From: Fagopyrum homotropicum
Lineage: Eukaryota; Streptophyta; Magnoliopsida; Caryophyllales; Polygonaceae
Assembly: GCA_033239125.1 (NCBI GenBank)
Contig: BSWB01000005.1
Span: 145,882,494 to 145,946,493 of the forward strand
Direction of reading: 5' to 3'
DNA length: 64,000 bases
Positions 45,700 to 58,229 of this stretch are shown here, piece by piece. The position numbers and the translations under genes were made by a program. The notes under the pieces are model-generated. The model saw only the letters and a program-made list of their open reading frames with translations, made no database searches and was not told where the DNA came from. Position 1 is the first letter of the stretch. Each line of letters begins with the position of its first letter.

Positions 45700-48600
45700 A
45701 TGCCAAACACTTGGAGCGGTTGTTTGAGAATCTTGTATGTAGTCTTTGCATTTTGCTCCGCCCTTTTTCTGGGTGCTGTTAAAGGTACTCCTTTTTTTAA
45801 CCTAATTTCTATAATATCTTCTTTAATTCAGCTGTAATTGGTACAATCTGTTCATATATCTCTCTATTGTATATTTATGTGCTATTTTTGCAGGATTGTT
45901 GGTGGGTCCTGTTGCTGGTCTTGTACTAGTTATTGGGAATGTTGGAGTGCTATTGGGTCTCTTTCCCTTTCACTTTGCTTGGACAATTTACACTATTGTC
46001 AAGTAATTCAATTCAATATTCCCCTTTTATATTTGCTGCAACTGTTGCATTTGATGTCTTTTACATTTGTTTGGGGATTTTCCTGATGTGTGTTTTCTGC
46101 TGGATTTATTGTTTGATTTTGCAGTACCAATAGGTTTGACACTCCACTTAAGATTGCAATCTTGTTAGCTTTGCCTGCTTTATCTGCTATCTGGTTGGGC
46201 CTCAGCATAGCTGGGAGTGTTCTTGTTGGTGTGGGATATGGCTTCTTTACCCCTTGGGTTTCAGCCTTTGAAGCCTTTAGACAAGATAATGAGTTCATGA
46301 AATACTTGCATTGCATTGTGGTAATTTTTAATTTTGCTAAATTATGCCTTATCTGACTGATCTTCCCATTTTAGGGCTTTTGTTAATGATTTTGGTGTTT
46401 CTTATGGTGATCTACTAGGATGGAACATGGGGAACCATTAAAGGAAGCTGTACTGTGGTTCAGGACTTTGCTGATATTTGCTACTACTCTTACCCTTTAT
46501 GGTTGAGAGAGATCCGGGAATCGCAAAGTTCTAATGAAATCCAGACTCTTAAGTTAGTTTCCTTTTTCATTATAACCGATTTACACTGAAAACAGTTAGA
46601 ATGTTACATACTTGATTTCATAACTTCATGTTATGCAGGTTTATTCAGGTTCCGGGTATCATTATAGTTGGTTTGATGGGTCTGATTGTTGAAGTCCCTT
46701 CTTATACCGTGATTGCCTTAGTAAAAAGTCCTTACATGCTCTTCAAAGGGTGGCAGAGGCTTATACATGATCTTATTACTCGTGAAGGACCGTTTCTTGA
46801 AACTGCGTGTATCCCAGTTGCCGGCTTAGCCATTCTCCTATGGCCTCTCATTGTTGTCGGGAGCGTTTTAATGTCTATCTTCTCGAGTGTTTTCGTGGGA
46901 CTCTATGGTTCATATATTGTATATCAGGTCTCACTCTATTCTGTTTGTGTTAAATTTATAATGCCTAGTGAATGCAACTGAAGCTTTTTTTCGTATATCT
47001 TCTTGAGCAGGAAAGGTCCTTCAGAAGAGGTGCAGCTTATGTTATTGCAATGGTTGCAGAGTTTGATGAGTACACTAATGATTTTCTTTATTTGAGGGAG
47101 GGCTCCATATTTCCAAAGTAAGAAGCTAACATATCAATCATCTTACCTTTCCTTTTTGTCTTGCCTCATATTTCTGAAGATTAAAATCAGATGTTAATTC
47201 CTTTGTTAGTCATTCTGCTGTGTTTCCATCTTTTAACCTTTGATGGTGTACAGGCCCAAGTACCGGAAGAAGACTTCACACTCATCAGAGCTTTCAGTTA
47301 GAGGCAATCACACGCACGTTCCAAACATCAATTTGGGTCCTTCTGCACAGGCAACTCTTATGTTCATCCCGAACTTGGCTCCCTCAAGATCTGTAAGGGA
47401 GTCAATACACGACGTGAAGATGGTTCAGGTACGTTAAGCTCAATATCTTCCCGGGTCTTAGTATCTTCATTAGGACTTAGGCTCATGACATACAAGTAAT
47501 CTATATTAGCTCTTTAATTTATATCAGCTAATAATATCATCTACATAAGCTATTAAAGTTAATCTATGATGCAGCTACACATTGCTTAGTTGAATGAAGT
47601 AACTTAATGGAATCCTCTTCAGCTAGACAGGGCTGCATTTGTTGGAATAAACTTGCCTGTTTATTTCGTTCCATGAACTCTACAATTGTTGCTATGATTC
47701 AACGGGTGTTAAATGATGAATTTGCGAGATGATTCCAAAGTAAGCTAACATATTTCCAAAGTAAGAAGCTAACATGAAGTCCAATAAGAACACTGAAAGC
47801 AAAAGAAGCAAAGTAAGCTGCAACCTGTTGATGGATTGATCTTACCAATGTACTTGTAGCTTGTTGTCTGCAAATTGACGAAAAATCCTCAAATTACACC
47901 TTTATAAATGAATCAATTGTTCAAATTTACACGATGATTCATGTTTTGCTATCTAGATGTGGGCAAGCATGATGCGCTCGTGTGAAGTTAGAGGGAAGGA
48001 ACTCATAGATACCAATGTGATCACACAAGTGGACCTCTCCCAATGGCTAAAGGCAAAGAACGGTCACGAGGCAGCCATTATAGGTGTTGGTTTACCATCC
48101 TACTCATGCCTTCACACTCTACTTCACTCCATCAAATCCGGGTCAGAAGGACTTCTGCTTTTCGAAGACATAGTGGTCACCTATGAGAACAGGCCCAAGG
48201 ACAAATTGTCGGATTGGTTCTTCCAACCCGTATTGCTGTTAAAAGAACAGATCAAGGCAATCAAATTGTCTGATGGGGAGGTTCGGTACTTGGAGAAAGT
48301 TGTTTTGTTCGGGAATGACACCCAGCGTATGGACGAGTGGGAAAATGATAGTCTCATGCCTCTTGATCCTGTTAGATCTGCTCAAATTCAAGGCATAAGC
48401 AGAAGGTACTCAAATTTCATCTATTTATCATTCTTATATCATAATTTGAGCTCTGAATAGTGTTACTAGAATGATTGACAAACAAACCTGTCATTAGAAA
48501 TTCAGTACTGCAATATATAACACATGCCAATAGAAATTTTCATTTTCCTTGAAGATGTAAACCATGATTTTCGTAATAAAAAAATTAGTTTTTTTATATT

Positions 48601-49147
48601 GTGAAAACTGAAATACATGTTCCTATTTATCATATTAATATTTGATTTGCTGAACACATCAGAAAACTTCTATTTGGGATGGACTTTATAATAAAAATCT
48701 GTCTATTTCTGTAAGAACTGAAAATATATTTGCCTACTGGCTTGCCATTAATATCTGATATGGATTCTTTAGCAATATTTTGATACAATAAGTCATTTTC
48801 TTCTAGATGAAATGTCATTGTTAATCTGGAGTGCTGTCTCTTTCATATCAGGTCCACTATAGTAGGCAGATGGTTATCTGTTCAGTGTTTGATCTTTGTG
48901 GAAAATGAATAAAGATTAGTAAAATATGAAACTCGAAACAAATGTCATTTCTTGTGGGCTGAGTAGAATTCATCGGATGTGTTTTGACAGGCTGACGGGA
49001 ATGATGAGAAGCATATCCAAGTTCCCGACTTACAGAAGAAAGTACCGAATCATAGTCAAGGCGTTGGTCTCGCACTATATTGAGAAAGAGGGCTCGGCGA
49101 ATTTTGAATCAGTGAGAGGCATTGTTGATTCCATTGAAGTTGTATAG
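45700..49147 (+). CDS. Membrane protein of the At3g27390 family
   Basis: Nine phase-consistent exons encode 566 residues: 45700-45784, 45894-46002, 46125-46320, 46419-46552, 46639-46927, 47011-47117, 47254-47428, 47957-48405, 48991-49147. The N-terminal half has several hydrophobic spans: ILYVVFAFCSALFLGAV, GLLVGPVAGLVLVIGNVGVL, IAILLALPALSAIWLGLSIA, IIIVGLMGLIVEVPSY and LAILLWPLIVVGSVLMSIFS. The C-terminal half is soluble. I recognise the text as the plant family annotated uncharacterised membrane protein At3g27390; its function is not established. All splice sites are GT-AG and no frame lesion is seen. A long intron (48406-48990) precedes the last exon. Confidence 0.92.
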
Positions 49148-49149
49148 TT

Positions 49150-49518
49150 TAGGCAGAAGAGTTTGTAGGATTTGGTTGTAATTGTTGCTTGTACAAAGAA
49201 AAAAAAACTATGTACAAAAAAGAGAGTGTTTGTAAGCTGAAATCTTATTTCATAGATTTGGATAATTGATTATAGTTGTCTGACTGGAATGAATTATAAG
49301 TCTGATCCAAAAAATATGAGAATTGTGTTTATTAGGCTTCCAATTTGGGGAAAGAAAAGTTTCATTTTGCCTCTAATGAGGATTTTTGTATGTATATTGA
49401 AAATTTTGAACCTATAAAACTTACATATAACACCAGGGCTGTTCAAAATTCAGTTCGGACCGAAAACTTGTACCTACTGCCAGAATGTTCTTGTTGGTCC
49501 GGATATTTAGGTTCAAAT
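49150..49518. other. 3' UTR, then a possible outermost hAT remnant
   Basis: The 3' UTR is followed at 49435 by CAGGGCTGTTCAAAATTCAG TTCGG, which looks like a further hAT-type start enclosing the nested pair. Its far end could not be placed. Confidence 0.4.
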
Positions 49519-50327
49519 TAGGGGTGAGTAGGGTTGTGCATACGGTCCGGACCGGTGGACCGTAAATTGATAAAACCTTAGGCCATAGACCGGATCGGGA
49601 CCGGGACCGGTCCGGTTCCCGGTTGGACCGGTTTGTATATAAATTGTGCAATTTTGAATATTGCGGACCGGATAGGACCGGTTTGTACATAAATTGTACG
49701 ATTTTGGTGAGGTTTTCCGGTCCAAAATCGGACCCGGATCGGACCGGACCGAAAATTCACCGGAATGGACCGGACTAGACCGGACCGGAAATTTGTAGTT
49801 TACGGTCCAACCCGGGTTACGGTTTTATACGGTCCAAAAACCGGACCGGACTGTAACCCGGATTTGCAAAAAAACCTGGACCGTAGACCGGACCGGTTCA
49901 CCGGACCGTAAATTCCGGTCCGGTCCGATTTTGCACAGCCCTAGGGGTGAGCAAAAATATCCAATTCGAAGATCCGATCTGGAAAAATTCGAATTTGAAA
50001 GTATCCGACAATTGGTGTTCCGAGTCCGATCCGATCCGGGCATATTTTTTGGATATTCGGATCGGATACGAGTAGAGGTTTGAAGGAAAAAGTCTGATCG
50101 GAACGGATATATCCGACTAGTACTAAATAATCGGATCGGATATCCGATCAGTCGGATCGGTTGCTCTTGGATAGGATTCGGATATTATAAGATTATCGGA
50201 TCGGATATCCGATCCGGATAAAACTGTTAGATATCCGGGTACTTTCGGATTCGAATTCGGACTTTTATAAGATTGTCGGATTAGATATCCGAGCCTTCAG
50301 ATCAGATACCCAAAAATGTCCACCCTA
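49519..50327. mobile_element. Outer hAT-type MITE, interrupted by a second one
   Basis: Starts TAGGGGTGAG and, after the inner element, continues GCAAAAATATCC. It ends AAAATGTCCACCCTA. Flanks GTTCAAAT and GTTCAAAC match at seven of eight bases, as for hAT targets. The interior is dense in GGATCGGATATCCGATC palindromic motifs. Without the insert it is about 390 bases. Confidence 0.85.
49529..49943. mobile_element. Inner hAT-type MITE nested in the outer one
   Basis: Ends TAGGGTTGTGCA and TGCACAGCCCTA are inverted repeats. It is flanked by perfect 8-base duplications GGGGTGAG (49521-49528, 49944-49951) taken from the outer element's own terminus. The interior is GGTCCGGACCGG-rich and has no coding capacity. 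The same family occurs at 54370, 56113 and 13647. Confidence 0.93.
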
Positions 50328-50864
50328 GTTCAAACCTATCTAGTAAATTTTTAAAGAGTTCAGCTTCAGGCCTAAAATAATTATAAAAAACTTTCCGATT
50401 CAGACTGAACCTAAATATTCGGTACGAGTCAAGTCTAACAAGAGGTTTTTGGTACAAGTCAAACTTATCTCATGGGTTTACAGTAACAAACTCAATATAA
50501 CTAATCATCATTGATGAATGAATATATTGTTTTTGTAATCATATTGCACTACTTTTTTTATTTAAGAAGAGTAAATGTAAATTTTTTTAATTTTCACGGG
50601 CAATGTATTTAAAGATATATGGACAATTAAAATAAAACAGGAATAGCATATACTATATATATGCTTCACCGATTTGGTGAAGAACATTAAAACAAATTTA
50701 TCAACAAACCAACACAAAAGATTAGTGATCAACGTTAGATGACCGGCGGCATGTGGAAAGCACATGAGTTCATTGATGGATAGAGATGTCACATGTGCTT
50801 ACTACAACTATTTTTGTAAACTAAGAACAAAACATAAAAAAAAAATAGAAGGACAATTTTGATA

Positions 50865-51025
50865 ACTGGGTCTTTTTGAAAAATTATAGTATTAACAAGG
50901 CTTTTTAATGTATCAATTAAGTAAATATATCTCAACCTTTTGTATTTATTCTCAAACTCTACACACTCTTCTCTCAAAGAGTACATTTACTAAACACAAA
51001 ACTAGAAAAAACCTAGTAAACCAAA
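50865..51025 (+). repeat. Dispersed repeat family R1, copy 3
   Basis: AACCTTTTGTATTTATTCTC, AAACTCTACACACTCTTCTC and TACTAAACACAAAACTAG match the copies at 24480 and 31745. Confidence 0.75.
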
Positions 51026-51029
51026 TTAT

Positions 51030-52905
51030 TTTTAAATAGAAATAGAAATGAAAATCGTTTGCTATGCGTAGACTTATTCTTTTTTGGTTAAATTTCGAGA
51101 AATATAATGTTTTCTGCTTATAGATATTTTTCCATGGTAGGGAATATAAGAGTACATATAAAATGATAATTCGATAAAGTACATGAAATTAACATTTTTT
51201 TGAAACTCTATCCATCAATAATACGGGACATTCTATTATCCGACACACATTTTAATTAACGTTAAATAACAATTAACATTTTTTCCATTAATTTTACCTC
51301 ACCATTTACAACCAATTAATTAAAAATAAAAAGTAAAAAATACATAAATTAATAATAATTCTCGTATCTACAAAAAATTAAAATTCTCTATATACTTATC
51401 AAATTTTAAAGCTAAAATACCCTATATATCGATCGGATGGAGGATCCAAACATGACCTTCCTACTTTATTTACTTAAAAAAAAAAGTTAAATGACAAATT
51501 AAGATAAAAGCGTATAAATATTTCTCTTTTCTTTGAATATTCATTTTTTCTTCACGCATTTGGGATATCATTTTATAAAAAGTCAACAATCGATGATACC
51601 AAAAAGTTTTTTTTGTAACAAATTCATATATGAATTAAATACATCAATAATTATGATTTTTTTTTTTTCAGATTGGACCATCAAGACTGTGTTTAGTTGT
51701 GTTGTTTCTGTTTTTTTTTTTTTTTTAGTTTAGGGTTTTAAAGGAACATTTCTTAAGACTGTTTAGTTGAAGTTTTGTGATTTTTGATAGTTTTTTGGGG
51801 GGAGTTTTTGAGTTGTAGAAACTCGAAATTTGAAAGTTTGGCGTTCAAGATTTTGGGGGATTTTAGAAGGTTTTTAAAATCAGTTTACCAGTGATGCGCC
51901 TTTCGACTCCTCTCCACTCTTCCCCTGTCTCGATACTTCGCACAGAAGACCACACTCTCTACTAGGGTTTGGTGAATAAATGACGACAACGACAAGTCTT
52001 CTACGCAATCTCGGTCCAGAGCCACAACCTCCAAAACGATCTTCAAACCCTAGAAAGAAATCGACTGCAAATTGAGCAAAACGAGAGAAGAGTGTAAGGG
52101 GGGGAATCGAACAACGACCTTGTGCTTTCTCCTTCTTTGTGCGAAATTGATTGAGGTGTCCTTTCAATTTCTCCCTTTTCCTTCGTGAGGACTAAACTCT
52201 CTTGTGCGTGCCTTCTCTTTCTACAGAGAACGAGAGATGATATTAATGTCCATAACTGCTCTCTTCTTCACAATAGATTGTGCCTTTAATGTGTGTTATT
52301 AGAATGACAATATTGTCATTTTCATACTTCGTATCTATTTGAAAAAAACTCTAACAAAACACATATAACCAGTTTTTTTTTAAATAAACTAACCGTCAAA
52401 TAAATTTGAAATAAACCGTAACTGCATCCACAACCTCAACCACAAATAAAGGGTATTATAACAAAAACTATAACTAAACGCACCCCAAATTTACAGGCAA
52501 AAAAACTCCAAATCGGAATGGTTTTGTCCAATCCTAATAGCGAAAATGGAGAATTATCTATACCTATATAAATAATGTGCATGTTATAATAGAAATCCGG
52601 TTTGAATAGTTTAGACATGTCAACTCATGGGGTTTTGTGAATAATGATCCCAATGGAATTAACATATAACTCCATACATGTGAACCCACTCTATGACACC
52701 CTATAGATTTGCAAATTGCATTTAATAAAAAAATTACTAAATAAACCACCTTATCAACTATCAAAATCATGTTCAATGAGTTTAGGGGTGTGGTTCCCAA
52801 TGTAAATAAAATATAGATAGAGTTTAACGTTTTAATTTTTTAAATGATATTTTAGTTCTTTATATAATATATCTAACTTTTTTTTTTTTCCTCAATAGAT
52901 ATTTA
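51030..52905. other. Intergenic, no gene recognised
   Basis: AT-rich flanks enclose a CT/GC-richer tract (51880-52230). A 95-residue minus frame there lacks any motif and may be part of an untranslated or retroposed sequence. Confidence 0.4.
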
Positions 52906-52908
52906 TAC

Positions 52909-53452
52909 TAGGGGTGAGCATATGTCCACAAGCAAATCGAACCGAGCCTAAAATCGAATCTTTAAAAACCTTGGACTGAAAACCAAACCTATAAAAGTAG
53001 GTTCGGTTTCAATTTGGACCTAAAACCAAAAACTTGAAATATTGGAATCTAAAACTGAACCTATTAGATCCGTTTCGGTTCGGTTTTGGTTTTGGACCTA
53101 AATGAACCTAAAAAAACTTACAAAACTCGATAAACTAACAATAAAATGATAAAGTTTAAATCTCTGACAATTTTAGTATAAGAGTTAAAACCTAGAAAAA
53201 TAACAATCTCATTTAAGCAACAAGGTACATTACCCACTTTCCAACTACATATAATCGTTCTTTTATGTTAAATACAAATAAAATCCGGTTTTTGATTTTT
53301 TTATCAGTTTTTCGATTTTGGACCGAAACCGAACCGAAACCGAAATCTTAAAAAACAAGGACCTAAGACCGATCCAAAATTGTCGGTTTAAGTTCGGTCT
53401 GTACCAAAATTACTCGGTTCGGTTTAGGTAAACCAAATCGAACTTGCTCAAA
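52909..53452. mobile_element. hAT-type element with CGAACCGAGCC/GGTTCGGTTT motifs
   Basis: Starts TAGGGGTGAGCATATG; the interior is rich in GGTTCGGTTTTGG and AACCGAACC. The right end (AACTTGCTCAAAATTA) is an eroded match to the left terminus. No target duplication is found. Confidence 0.6.
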
Positions 53453-53791
53453 ATTAGACTTAAAACCTAAAATTTTATCAACTTTAGCATTAAACACAAA
53501 ATTTATTTTACTTTTAATATAATTCATTGTTAAATTATATTTAAGCAATTAAAATTTTATCAACTCAATGCAAATTAAAAATTAATGGGATGAGCCCACT
53601 TGTCCCCAATAGACTGTAGAAACCCAATCTAGATATATCACTATTTATATTCCTTTATGGGTACACTCTTTTTCCATTGACTTTCAATTATTATTGGCCT
53701 TATTTCACTTTGGATCTTTGTTTTCATTATTTTTATCTCATGCTTTTTTCCCTATATTATTTATAAAAAAAAAACATAATGTTCAGTATTA

Positions 53792-53970
53792 GGATGCGTT
53801 CGGCAAGCCCATTTTGAAAATTATTGAAGGGATTATTTTGGTTAAGATTATTTTGGAAGATTGTTTGAAAAAACATTTCATCCGCTAACACTTTGAATAT
53901 CGACTATTGTGGATATTAATAAAAAATAATAATCTCCCAAAATAATCTCCACAAAGTGTCGAATGGACTC
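53792..53970. mobile_element. Small MITE with AATAATCTCC motifs
   Basis: Ends GGATGCGTTCGG and TCGAATGGACTC, flanked by TTA on both sides. The interior, ATTATTTTGG / CCAAAATAATCTCC, mirrors the element at 30167. Confidence 0.65.
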
Positions 53971-54369
53971 TTACTGCAAGGTTTAATTTTTTTTCTCTAA
54001 ATTATTAAAATAACAAACTGAAACATAATATGCATTTTAAATTTTAAAGTCCACAACTCAAACTGGAAAATTAAATTCAGTTTTTAATAATATTTTTAAT
54101 TATTTAAAGTTAACCAAATTAAATTCCAGTTTTAGTTTCTAGTTGGTAATTTTGAAAAGCTTTTCGCTTACCAAAATTTACCAGAACTACTTATATGAAA
54201 ATGCTTGTTATAAGCCGTAAGTGCATGCATCTTAAAACACGCATTATTGTTTCTTGTAAGGTTATGTCAACAAAAATCATAATACTCGATTCATATAGGT
54301 TGTAATTATCTTTGATTTCATGCTTCTAGATTCTGACGGACCATATAGCACGATAATGTGTATACGAAC

Positions 54370-54642
54370 TAGGGTTGTGCAAACTTGGACCAAATCGGAC
54401 TGGGCCAGACCGGAATTTACGGTCCAGTCTATGGTATAGGGTTTTTTGAAAATCCGGGTTACGGTCCGGTCTGGTTTTTGGACCGTATAAAACCGTAACC
54501 CGTGTTGGACCGTAAACTACGGATTTCCGGTCCGATCCGGTCCGGTTTTGGACCGGAAAATCTCACCAAAATTGCACAATTTAGGTACAAACCGGACCAA
54601 CACGGAACTGGACCGGACCGTTACGGTCCGGTCCCAACCCTA
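54370..54642. mobile_element. hAT-type MITE, GGTCCGGTC family
   Basis: Starts TAGGGTTGTGCAAAC, ends GGTCCCAACCCTA. Flanks ATACGAAC and ATACGAAT (seven of eight bases). Confidence 0.88.
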
Positions 54643-54649
54643 ATACGAA

Positions 54650-56104
54650 TGCACATGCACATTAAGTTTAACGAGATTCTTTTTTAAAATTAATTGACAA
54701 TAGAAGTAGCTCACCAATTTTATATATTAGGTTGAAAATGCCCTCATCTTTGTACTTGGAAACTTGATATTTGGATGTAGAAACTTGTTAACTCTAATAA
54801 CTTTTTTAAGAATCAAACTAGTAACTTATTAAGATAATCTTATTCATAAATATAAAGATATAAAAATATTCAGAATTTATTGAATGGAGAATAAAAATGA
54901 TGTCAACCTAATGCTGAATTTAATTTCTAAAGTTACAAAATACTATAAGCATAAATTGGACCAAAAATCCATGAGAAGTATTCTTCTTTTTTTCGATCTC
55001 CTTTCATATAATTGTTTTTCATCACAATCTTTTGATGCTATTTTACAGTTTGAGTCACAATCGTTTCTTCTTATCTCCCCCTACAACCATGAGTTGGTGA
55101 CAGCCCACACCCCACCTATTTATTTTTCACAGTTTACCCATTTTTATTTTTATTTTTTCATGTAACAAACTATACATGAGTTATTTCATATATGACGGGC
55201 GCATTTGATAGAGGAATGAGATTATTATTGGGATTATAATCTCATAATAAGTTCGGTAATTTCAGTAATTCAAGTTTAATTCCGAAATTTCAATCTCCAA
55301 TAATTCGAGTTTATAATTGTAAAGTTGTAATTTTTAACAGAAAATAGACAATTTACAAATGTGGTATAAGACTTTTGTCGTACAGTTTTTCTGAATTTGT
55401 ATTGATAATTTTTTAATAATAACATTTTTGTGATAAATCAACTATTTATTAATAATCTACTACCACCAAATAATAATAGTTTTCATTTTAGTATTCAATT
55501 TTTGTTAAAAAATTAGAGGCAGTTTTGTAGTTCTTAAAACTCGTACACTAAACTCATAAGCTTGGTTTAATTCGATCTAGGATGATTGATGACAAAGAAA
55601 ATGAGAAAGGTAATAAAAACATACAACATTGTGACGTAGTTCGGGAATAAAACTCTACTCTACGGGATCTATAGAGGAAATAGTTAACTCAGAATCTACT
55701 AAATGATCATGCAAAAGAACCTTACACAAAACAAAGAAAGACATAGGAGAAGAAAACAGAGAGCACAAAAACACACAAACTTCAGAAATGTAAGGACATC
55801 TTCATTCCAAATATTTTGAGTTTCTTTACTTATATAAGAAACAATTTTATTATTGAGATGTCAGATTTGGGGAGAGAACCAAGGTGATGAATAGAGAGAA
55901 GTTTCTCTGCAGAGAAACTAAATCTGACATATATTTTGGGTTCTAACAATAAATCAAAAAAAATCAGTAAAGAAATTAAAATTGGATTTCTGGGATGAAG
56001 ATGGCCTAAGAACAAAGATTAAAGCATTCAAGAAACCCTCTCTCTTTCATTCTTGTGCTCTCCCTAACACTAAATCTTGGTGCAAAAGCATCATTGAGTT
56101 CATC
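54650..56104. other. Intergenic, no gene recognised
   Basis: AT-rich. A possible MITE left end at 55197 (ACGGGCGCATTTGATAGAGG) has no clear partner. At 55850-55960, AGAAACT..TCTCTGCAGAGAAACT and surrounding AATCTGACAT/ATGTCAGATT form a hairpin-like inverted repeat. Confidence 0.4.
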
Positions 56105-56112
56105 ACAATGAC

Positions 56113-56464
56113 TAGGGTTGTGCATACGGTCCGGACCGGTGGACCGTAAATTGATAAAACCTTGGACCGTAGACCGGACCATAACGGTTCCGGATCGGTC
56201 CTGTTTGTACCTAAATTGTGCAATTTTAAATATTTTGGAGCGGATCGGACCGGTTTGTACCTAAATGATGCAATTTTGATAAGGTTTTCCAGTCCAAAAC
56301 CGGACTGGAATGAACCGGATCGGACCGAACATCAGTAGTTTACAGTCCAACCCGGGTTACGGTTTTATGCGGTCCAAAAACCGGACCGGACCGTAACCCA
56401 GATTTTTAAAAAACCCTGGACCGTAACCCAGTTTTCCGATCCGGTCCAATTTTGCACAGCCCTA
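56113..56464. mobile_element. hAT-type MITE, GGTCCGGTC family
   Basis: Starts TAGGGTTGTGCATACGG, ends TTTTGCACAGCCCTA. Perfect 8-base target duplication ACAATGAC on both sides. Closest to the inner element at 49529. Confidence 0.93.
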
Positions 56465-56983
56465 ACAATGACTGTCAACAAATTCCCTCTTTTCTTCTCT
56501 CGAAAATGAGAGCAAAAGGAAAGTTGGGATGTACAATAACTCCTCTCTTGTCTCAGACAAAATAAGCAAATGAATGAAATACTCAAACACATCGTATAAG
56601 TTAGTAAGTTGTATTGGGTAAAACAGACGTAACTGAGGATACTAGACTTACTATAACCCATTATTATCATAACCTCCAACGTAACGTCCAACACACACCA
56701 AACATATAACACCGTAATAACATACGTACACAGGCATAAGAGGACCAAAGACAGCATGGGACATGACCCAACACTAACACACACTTATCTTAATAGCCAT
56801 TGAATTGTTTGAGATGATCAAGTCATACCAATGAGATTTTCCTTTAATCATGACATGCTAAACCAAGTTAATGGGATGATCCTAGCTCCTAAGTTTACAC
56901 AAGATTAAACAACTAGTGTGTAAGGTCAATAGCTACAACATAAGGTTAATATAACATTACACTTTTCATTTAACTATTTGGGC

Positions 56984-57353
56984 TAGAGATGGGGCCGGTT
57001 CAAACCAAACCGCCGAACCGGCGTAAACCGCCGGTTTGACCAAACCGGCGGTTTAGGTTTGCCGGTTTGGTTGAACCGGCGGTTTGCGGTTTAGGTTTAG
57101 GTTTGGCCTTTGGCCAAACCTAAACCGGCGGTTTACCCAAACCGGCGGTTTAACCGCCGGTTTGGTTATTTTTTTATTTTTTTTTTTAAAAAAATGGACC
57201 AAACCGGCGGTTTGGAGATCAAACCGCCGGTTTACCCAAACCGGCGGTTTAACCGCCGGTTTGGTTATTTTTTTATTTTTTTTTTAAAAAAAATGGACCA
57301 AACCGGCGGTTTGGAGATCAAACCGCCGGTTTGGTCCGGTTTGGTCCAGTTTT

Positions 57354-57391
<38 letters not shown>

Positions 57392-57523
57392 CCGGCTAAA
57401 CCGCCGACCAAACCGGCGGTTTAGGTTAAATCTAAACCGCCGGTTTGGATTTTGTCGGTTTAGGTTTAGGTTTGGCCAAAGGCCAAACCTAAACCGGCGG
57501 TTTAGGTTTGCGACCCACCTCTA
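56984..57523. mobile_element. hAT-type MITE built of AAACCGGCGGTTT units
   Basis: Starts TAGAGATGGGGCCGG and ends GACCCACCTCTA, inverted repeats flanked by perfect 8-base duplications ATTTGGGC (56976-56983, 57524-57531). The interior is almost wholly AAACCGGCGGTTT or its complement. An internal unit of about 112 bases is tandemly duplicated (about 57133-57330). A poly-T tract is at 57357-57385. No transposase. Confidence 0.92.
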
Positions 57524-57896
57524 ATTTGGGCTATTTTACCCAAAATGTGATAGTTTTCTTCTATTATTAAATTTATTTATTTAATTTTATAGTTAATTCA
57601 CTTTTTTGCCAATAGTAAGGCAAACAAATTATACGATATTTGTGTAAAAATGTTAAAAAGTCAATGTTTCTTAGAGGATGAAGTGTCTTATCAATAAGGC
57701 AGTTTGTCCTAACCTAATAAATGATTAAAAAGAATAGTATAGTGCGGTTGTTGTGTCTTGTATTTTCGAAATTAAATTACAAACAAATGGAGTAGGTAAA
57801 TTTAGTGACCTAAGTTTATTGGTTACGAGGATATGTGAGCATTATATCACGAATTCCTAAAATATATTAGTACAGAATAGTAATTTCTGTTCCAAA

Positions 57897-57914
57897 CCCC
57901 CCCCCCCCCCCCCC
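57897..57914. repeat. C18 homopolymer followed by A10
   Basis: Eighteen C then an A run. Length could be affected by sequencing. Confidence 0.9.
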
Positions 57915-58083
57915 AAAAAAAAAAGTATCGTAATTATATAATATGTACTAATATTAGAGATGTTAAATGTTATCCATATTCGACGACGGACACCCAATCC
58001 GGAAAAAAAAAAAAAAGTAAAACCCCGTTAAGAATTCAGATGCATGTGAAAACGGATGGCCCGTAAAGTAGGTGGTACACATT

Positions 58084-58214
58084 TTTTTTTTTGAAAGGTT
58101 GATAGCTCTACATCCGGAACGGAAATAAGTCGTGGCCTATTGTTGGGGGACACCCTCCCAATTCATACATGTCGAACTCGAATCTCCAAACTAGCAGACC
58201 AACTGAGTATTGGT
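58084..58214 (-). mobile_element. tRNA-derived SINE
   Basis: Minus-strand element. An A-box-like ACTCAGTTGGTCTGCTAG is followed by a B-box-like GGAGATTCGAGTTCGA. The body contains GAGGGTGTCCCCCAACAATA and the 3' end is an A run (T run on + at 58082-58092). It is flanked by the 13-base duplication GGTGGTACACATT (58071-58083 and 58215-58227). Confidence 0.87.
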
Positions 58215-58229
58215 GGTGGTACACATTAT

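Noticed and set aside
57084..57424. Frames encoding repeated RRFTQTGGLTAGLVIF-like peptides
   Set aside because: Translation of the AAACCGGCGGTTT modules of the hAT-type element, not protein-coding.
57897..57914. C18 tract as a functional element
   Set aside because: A homopolymer alone is not evidence of function and may be miscounted by sequencing.
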